From Ensifer sp. LCM 4579 (GTDB lineage Bacteria; Pseudomonadota; Alphaproteobacteria; Rhizobiales; Rhizobiaceae): a DNA stretch of 64,000 nucleotides. The position numbers and the translations under genes were made by a program. Positions 63,853 to 64,000 of the stretch are shown piece after piece; the stretch's first letter is position 1; each line of letters begins with the position of its first letter. The notes under the pieces are model-generated. The model saw only the letters and a list, made by a program, of their open reading frames with translations. It did no database searches and had not been told where the DNA came from. The DNA lies in the NCBI RefSeq assembly GCF_001854885.1, contig NZ_MDDV01000013.1, forward strand, positions 124,001-188,000, read 5' to 3'.

Positions 63853-63951
63853 CCTTCTCCCCGCGCGCGGGGAGAAGGGAGATGCCGCGCCGTCTCATTG
63901 CCCTCTCCCCGCGTGCGGGGAGAGGGTCAGTCCTCGGGTATAACCCGAGGA
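63853..63951. repeat. Cluster of three palindromic repeats upstream of bhbA
   Basis: There are three units in 100 bp. 63853-63878 is a perfect 26-bp palindrome (CCTTCTCCCCGCG and its complement). 63901-63926 has 12-bp arms CCCTCTCCCCGC/GCGGGGAGAGGG around GT. 63931-63951 has 9-bp arms TCCTCGGGT/ACCCGAGGA around ATA. This composite resembles RIME-type mosaic elements of rhizobia. It lies in the 232 bp upstream of the minus-strand mutase gene. Confidence 0.7.
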
Positions 63952-64000
63952 GAGGGGCAATTTGCCAGGGTCGCGGTGGTGGGCGAGTGCCATCACTCGA

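Overview
The window is a high-GC, densely coded alphaproteobacterial segment. Its gene content points to the Rhizobiaceae, most likely a Sinorhizobium/Ensifer-type large secondary replicon (chromid or megaplasmid). The reasons are a RepA/RepB-type partition pair, many ABC importers each with a local regulator, pcaIJF next to pcaR, a C-P lyase (phn) operon near a methylmalonyl-CoA mutase, rhizobial mosaic-type palindromic repeats, and an sRNA with the triple CCUCCUCCC-loop design of the alpha-r14/NfeR1 family. The genus is an inference from remembered gene neighbourhoods, not from a search.

Layout. 1-5.8 kb: urea ABC importer urtABCDE (urtA cut by the window edge). 6.0-7.6 kb: a small unknown protein and a LacI regulator. 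7.6-12.7 kb (minus): metallophosphoesterase plus an Ugp-like ABC importer, behind a Pho-box-like promoter. 13.0-15.4 kb: repA-repB without repC, with a parS-like palindrome inside repB. 15.4-19.7 kb: a dehydrogenase and two TIM-barrel isomerase-like genes, divergent from a LacI regulator. 19.7-25.4 kb: DoxX protein, cyclase-TPR protein and a soluble FtsK-like translocase. 25.7-29.3 kb: GntR regulator plus an amino-acid-type ABC importer. 29.7-31.2 kb: Phd/YefM-type toxin-antitoxin pair, the sRNA and acylphosphatase. 31.2-35.0 kb: pcaIJF with divergent pcaR. 35.2-42.9 kb: small unknown protein, tetR-fabF-SDR operon and a divergent RND efflux pair. 43.2-48.3 kb: surface-polysaccharide genes. 48.9-51.6 kb: gamma-glutamyltransferase and a lone PcaD-like hydrolase. 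51.8-57.8 kb: phnGHIJKL plus a hexapeptide transferase, with divergent phnF. 58-64 kb: SBP56/methanethiol-oxidase-like protein, a membrane protein, GST, VOC protein and methylmalonyl-CoA mutase.

How it fits together. Most of the window is a scavenging and catabolic toolkit: urea, amino acids, phosphodiester-type organophosphates, phosphonates and 3-oxoadipate from aromatics. Two operons, phn and the metallophosphoesterase/ABC operon, share the same promoter geometry: a 7-N4-7 Pho box, then 10 nt, then a TAA-type -10. They may therefore form one phosphate-starvation response on this replicon.

The least ordinary items are the minus-strand sRNA at about 30.6-30.7 kb, the repAB pair lacking repC, the Pho-boxed phosphodiester operon, the mirrored regulatory DNA at pcaI/pcaR, and a glycosyltransferase whose C-terminus is encoded by a palindromic repeat. 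No CRISPR array, tRNA, rRNA or intact insertion sequence was seen.
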